Origin: an uncultured Clostridia bacterium
Lineage (GTDB): Bacteria; Bacillota; Clostridia; Oscillospirales; Ruminococcaceae
NCBI GenBank assembly: GCA_944388825.1
Contig: CALXKG010000095.1
Coordinates: 1-11,927, forward strand
Direction of reading: 5' to 3'
Length of the DNA stretch: 11,927 nucleotides
The notes under the pieces are model-generated. The model saw nothing but the letters and a program-made list of their open reading frames with translations. It searched no databases and was not told the DNA's origin. The position numbers and the translations under genes are program-made. Shown here one piece after another: positions 10,669 to 11,927 of the stretch. Position 1 is the first letter of the stretch. Every line of letters begins with the position of its first letter.

Positions 10669-11514
10669 TTATTTCCCGATCCGGACGTCGCAGTCGGCGC
10701 CGGGCCAGATGTGTTCGTCGAGGATCATCTCGCCCACTTCCGGGACGCGGATATGCCCGTGATAGGGGTTCTTGATGCTGATGACGGGGGTGGTGATCGT
10801 CGCCTCGACCGTGCTGTTTTCAAAGGCGAAGTCCGCCCCTTCCATCTCGCAGTCGATGAGGGTCAGGTTCTTGCAGTAGCAGAGCGGCTGGGTGCCGGAG
10901 ATCTTGCAGCGGATGAGGGTCAGCCCCTCGCTGTACCAGGCGAGGTATTCCCCTTTGACGACCGAGTCGTAGACGGTGACGTTTTTGCTGTGCCAGAAGG
11001 CGTCCTTGGTGTCCAGCACCGAGTCGCGGATGACCACGTCCTGCACATACTGGAAGGAGTACTTGCCGGTCATATGTAACCCCTTGATTTCCATATCCCG
11101 GCTGTGCATAAAGGCGTATTCGGCCTGGAGGGTGCAGTCTTCAATCTGGACGCCCCGGTCGAACCAGCCGAATTCCGGCGAAATGATGTCGCAGCCGGTG
11201 AGGGCCGAGCGGTCGCACTCCCGGAGGGCTTTGATGCCGTGCAGCCGGCTGTTTATGATCGTCACGTCGGAATCGTACCAGAGGGCCGCCCGGCAGGTAT
11301 CGGTCATCCGGACATCCCGCAGCTCCGCCCTGCGGACGTGCCAGAGGGGGTACCGCAGCCGCATATCGCAGTTGATCACCGCGATGTCGCCGCACTCTTT
11401 CAATGCCGATTCCCCGTCGGCCGGGCCGTCAAAGGTGCAGTTTTCCACCACCGCGCCGTGGATGCCGTAGAGGGCGCGCTCTTCGTCGAGGGTCAGGTTT
11501 TCGTATTTTAACAT
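10669..11514 (-). CDS. DUF3737 family right-handed beta-helix protein
   Basis: 281 residues, full length for DUF3737. The sequence from LTLDEERALYG through CTFDGPADGESALKE, RYPLWHV, CRAALWY, HGIKALREC, DIISPEFGWF, GKYSFQY and DTKDAFWHSKNVTVYDS is recognisable as this family. It shows about eleven rungs of roughly 20 residues, each with a short beta turn such as NCTFDGP, NSRLHGI, DCTLQAE, DSVLDTK, RCKISGT and DCEMEGA, as in pectate-lyase-like beta helices. There is no signal peptide, so it is cytoplasmic. Its biochemical role is unknown. The ATG at 11514 follows AGGAG at an 8-base distance. The frame stays open to 11652, but that extension runs through the promoter and is rejected. The promoter has MerR-type architecture, so expression is likely induced by a metal, an electrophile or a drug. 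Confidence 0.92.
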   Translation of the reverse strand: MLKYENLTLDEERALYGIHGAVVENCTFDGPADGESALKECGDIAVINCDMRLRYPLWHVRRAELRDVRMTDTCRAALWYDSDVTIINSRLHGIKALRECDRSALTGCDIISPEFGWFDRGVQIEDCTLQAEYAFMHSRDMEIKGLHMTGKYSFQYVQDVVIRDSVLDTKDAFWHSKNVTVYDSVVKGEYLAWYSEGLTLIRCKISGTQPLCYCKNLTLIDCEMEGADFAFENSTVEATITTPVISIKNPYHGHIRVPEVGEMILDEHIWPGADCDVRIGK

Positions 11515-11569
11515 GGCTCTATCTCCTATCTTTCCCGGCGGAATAGCGGGATTTTTTCTCTTTGGTTCT

Positions 11570-11600
11570 ATTATACAACCTGGAGTGAACTCCATGTCAA
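11570..11600 (-). promoter_or_regulatory. MerR-type promoter with operator dyad
   Basis: On the minus strand a consensus TTGACA (11600-11595) and TATAAT (11575-11570) are separated by 19 bases instead of 17. A perfect dyad TGGAGT-N2-ACTCCA (11581-11594) fills the spacer. An overlong spacer with a central palindrome is the hallmark of promoters untwisted by MerR-family activators. No MerR gene is in the window, so the regulator must be encoded elsewhere or past an edge. Confidence 0.8.
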
Positions 11601-11605
11601 GACCT

Positions 11606-11643
11606 AAAAAACCGCCCTGCCGTTTTTCAGGCAAGGCGGTTTT
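11606..11643. terminator. Bidirectional rho-independent terminator
   Basis: A 14-bp stem (11608-11621 with 11630-11643, one G-T pair) with an 8-base loop carries T-runs on both sides: TTTTTT on the minus strand and TTTT on the plus strand. It ends the minus-strand gene whose stop is at 11683 and insulates the DUF3737 promoter just downstream. Confidence 0.9.
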
Positions 11644-11682
11644 ACAGATCAATCCGTTTTTGGGGAATAGGGGCCGGTAAAC

Positions 11683-11927
11683 TCATCCGCCGGCCGGGCG
11701 GCGCGTCTGCATTTCATTGATGTAAAAGGTATAGCTGGGATAATCGGCGTCCTGATGCTCCGGCGCGAACTGGGCCAGGCTCGCGCTCGAAACGGTACTC
11801 CCCGACTCGTCGACCGAGAAGAGCGGCCAGCTCCAGATCGCGACGCCGCCCGGCGTATCGGCAAACCACCCCTCGAATTCCTCCAGCGTCGGATAGCTGT
11901 CATCCGGGAAAATATCGTAGTAGGAGA
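11683..11927 (-). CDS. C-terminal part of an unrecognised protein (N-terminus off the right edge)
   Basis: About 80 codons end in TGA at 11685-11683. The frame is chosen because its codons have the high third-position G+C of the neighbours and give a balanced protein, with IFPDDSYPTLEEFEGWF, GGVAIWSWPLF and YPSYTFYINEMQTRRPAGG. The overlapping frame on the same strand is extremely arginine-rich and is a shadow. The fragment is acidic and aromatic-rich (several Trp, Tyr and Phe), compatible with a secreted or carbohydrate-active protein, but I do not recognise it and assign no function. The terminator at 11606-11643 follows its stop. Confidence 0.65.
   Translation of the reverse strand, partial: SYYDIFPDDSYPTLEEFEGWFADTPGGVAIWSWPLFSVDESGSTVSSASLAQFAPEHQDADYPSYTFYINEMQTRRPAGG

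Noticed and set aside
11515..11652. Longer start for the DUF3737 protein.
   Set aside because: The extension would run through the MerR-type promoter and part of the terminator. The ATG at 11514 has a good AGGAG site and gives the family's usual N-terminus.
11649..11903. An 84-codon minus-strand frame near the right edge.
   Set aside because: It is extremely rich in Arg, Ser and Pro and lies in the wrong phase compared with a well-balanced frame ending at 11683 that runs off the edge.

Overview
The window looks like the chromosome of a GC-rich, low-oxygen Firmicute of the class Clostridia, probably an Oscillospiraceae/Ruminococcaceae-type gut bacterium. The reasons are strong G+C bias at third codon positions, GGAGG-type ribosome binding sites, a Bce-type peptide-sensing module, a DUF3737 protein, a TetM-like GTPase fused to a YacP/Rae1-like domain, and AT-rich intergenic hairpin clusters. 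The taxonomic placement is inference.

Layout. Positions 1-622 (minus) hold the N-terminal part of a sugar phosphate isomerase/epimerase-like TIM barrel, cut by the left edge. Positions 623-1028 carry no gene but hold perfect hairpins and a heptamer tandem repeat that runs into the stop codon of the next gene. Positions 1029-2716 (minus) are a BceS/BceR-like two-component pair with an ATGA overlap and their own promoters. Positions 2842-3174 hold a minus-strand terminator and an array of tandem perfect hairpins. Positions 3185-3595 (minus) encode a pyridoxamine 5'-phosphate oxidase-fold flavoprotein behind a near-consensus promoter. Positions 3695-7345 (minus) form a two-gene operon. Its first gene is an 877-residue translation GTPase related to TetM/EF-G, fused at its C-terminus to a NYN ribonuclease domain like Rae1 (YacP). 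Its second gene is a lipoprotein whose Shine-Dalgarno overlaps the GTPase stop codon.

The 7346-7610 interval is a divergent control region with two extended -10 promoters and a likely response-regulator site (dyad plus direct repeat). From it a plus-strand operon leaves: BceA-like ATPase (7611-8381), BceB-like permease (8378-10411) and two previously easy-to-miss single-pass membrane micro-proteins of 32 and 29 residues (10442-10540 and 10537-10626), closed by a strong terminator. Positions 10669-11514 (minus) encode a DUF3737 right-handed beta-helix protein whose promoter has a 19-bp spacer with a central dyad, the hallmark of MerR-family control. The C-terminal end of an unrecognised gene reaches the right edge.

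How the parts may work together. The kinase has almost no extracytoplasmic loop, and the permease has a large external domain between TM7 and TM8. These are the two halves of a flux-sensing Bce module for cell-envelope-active peptides. The site upstream of the ATPase resembles the BceR consensus. Unusually, the two halves are separated by about 4.9 kb containing the GTPase-NYN fusion, its lipoprotein and the flavoprotein. Whether the fusion, probably an A-site-binding factor carrying an A-site mRNA nuclease, belongs to the same stress response is a hypothesis. The GTPase-NYN fusion, the two micro-proteins and the MerR-type promoter are the most interesting items here.
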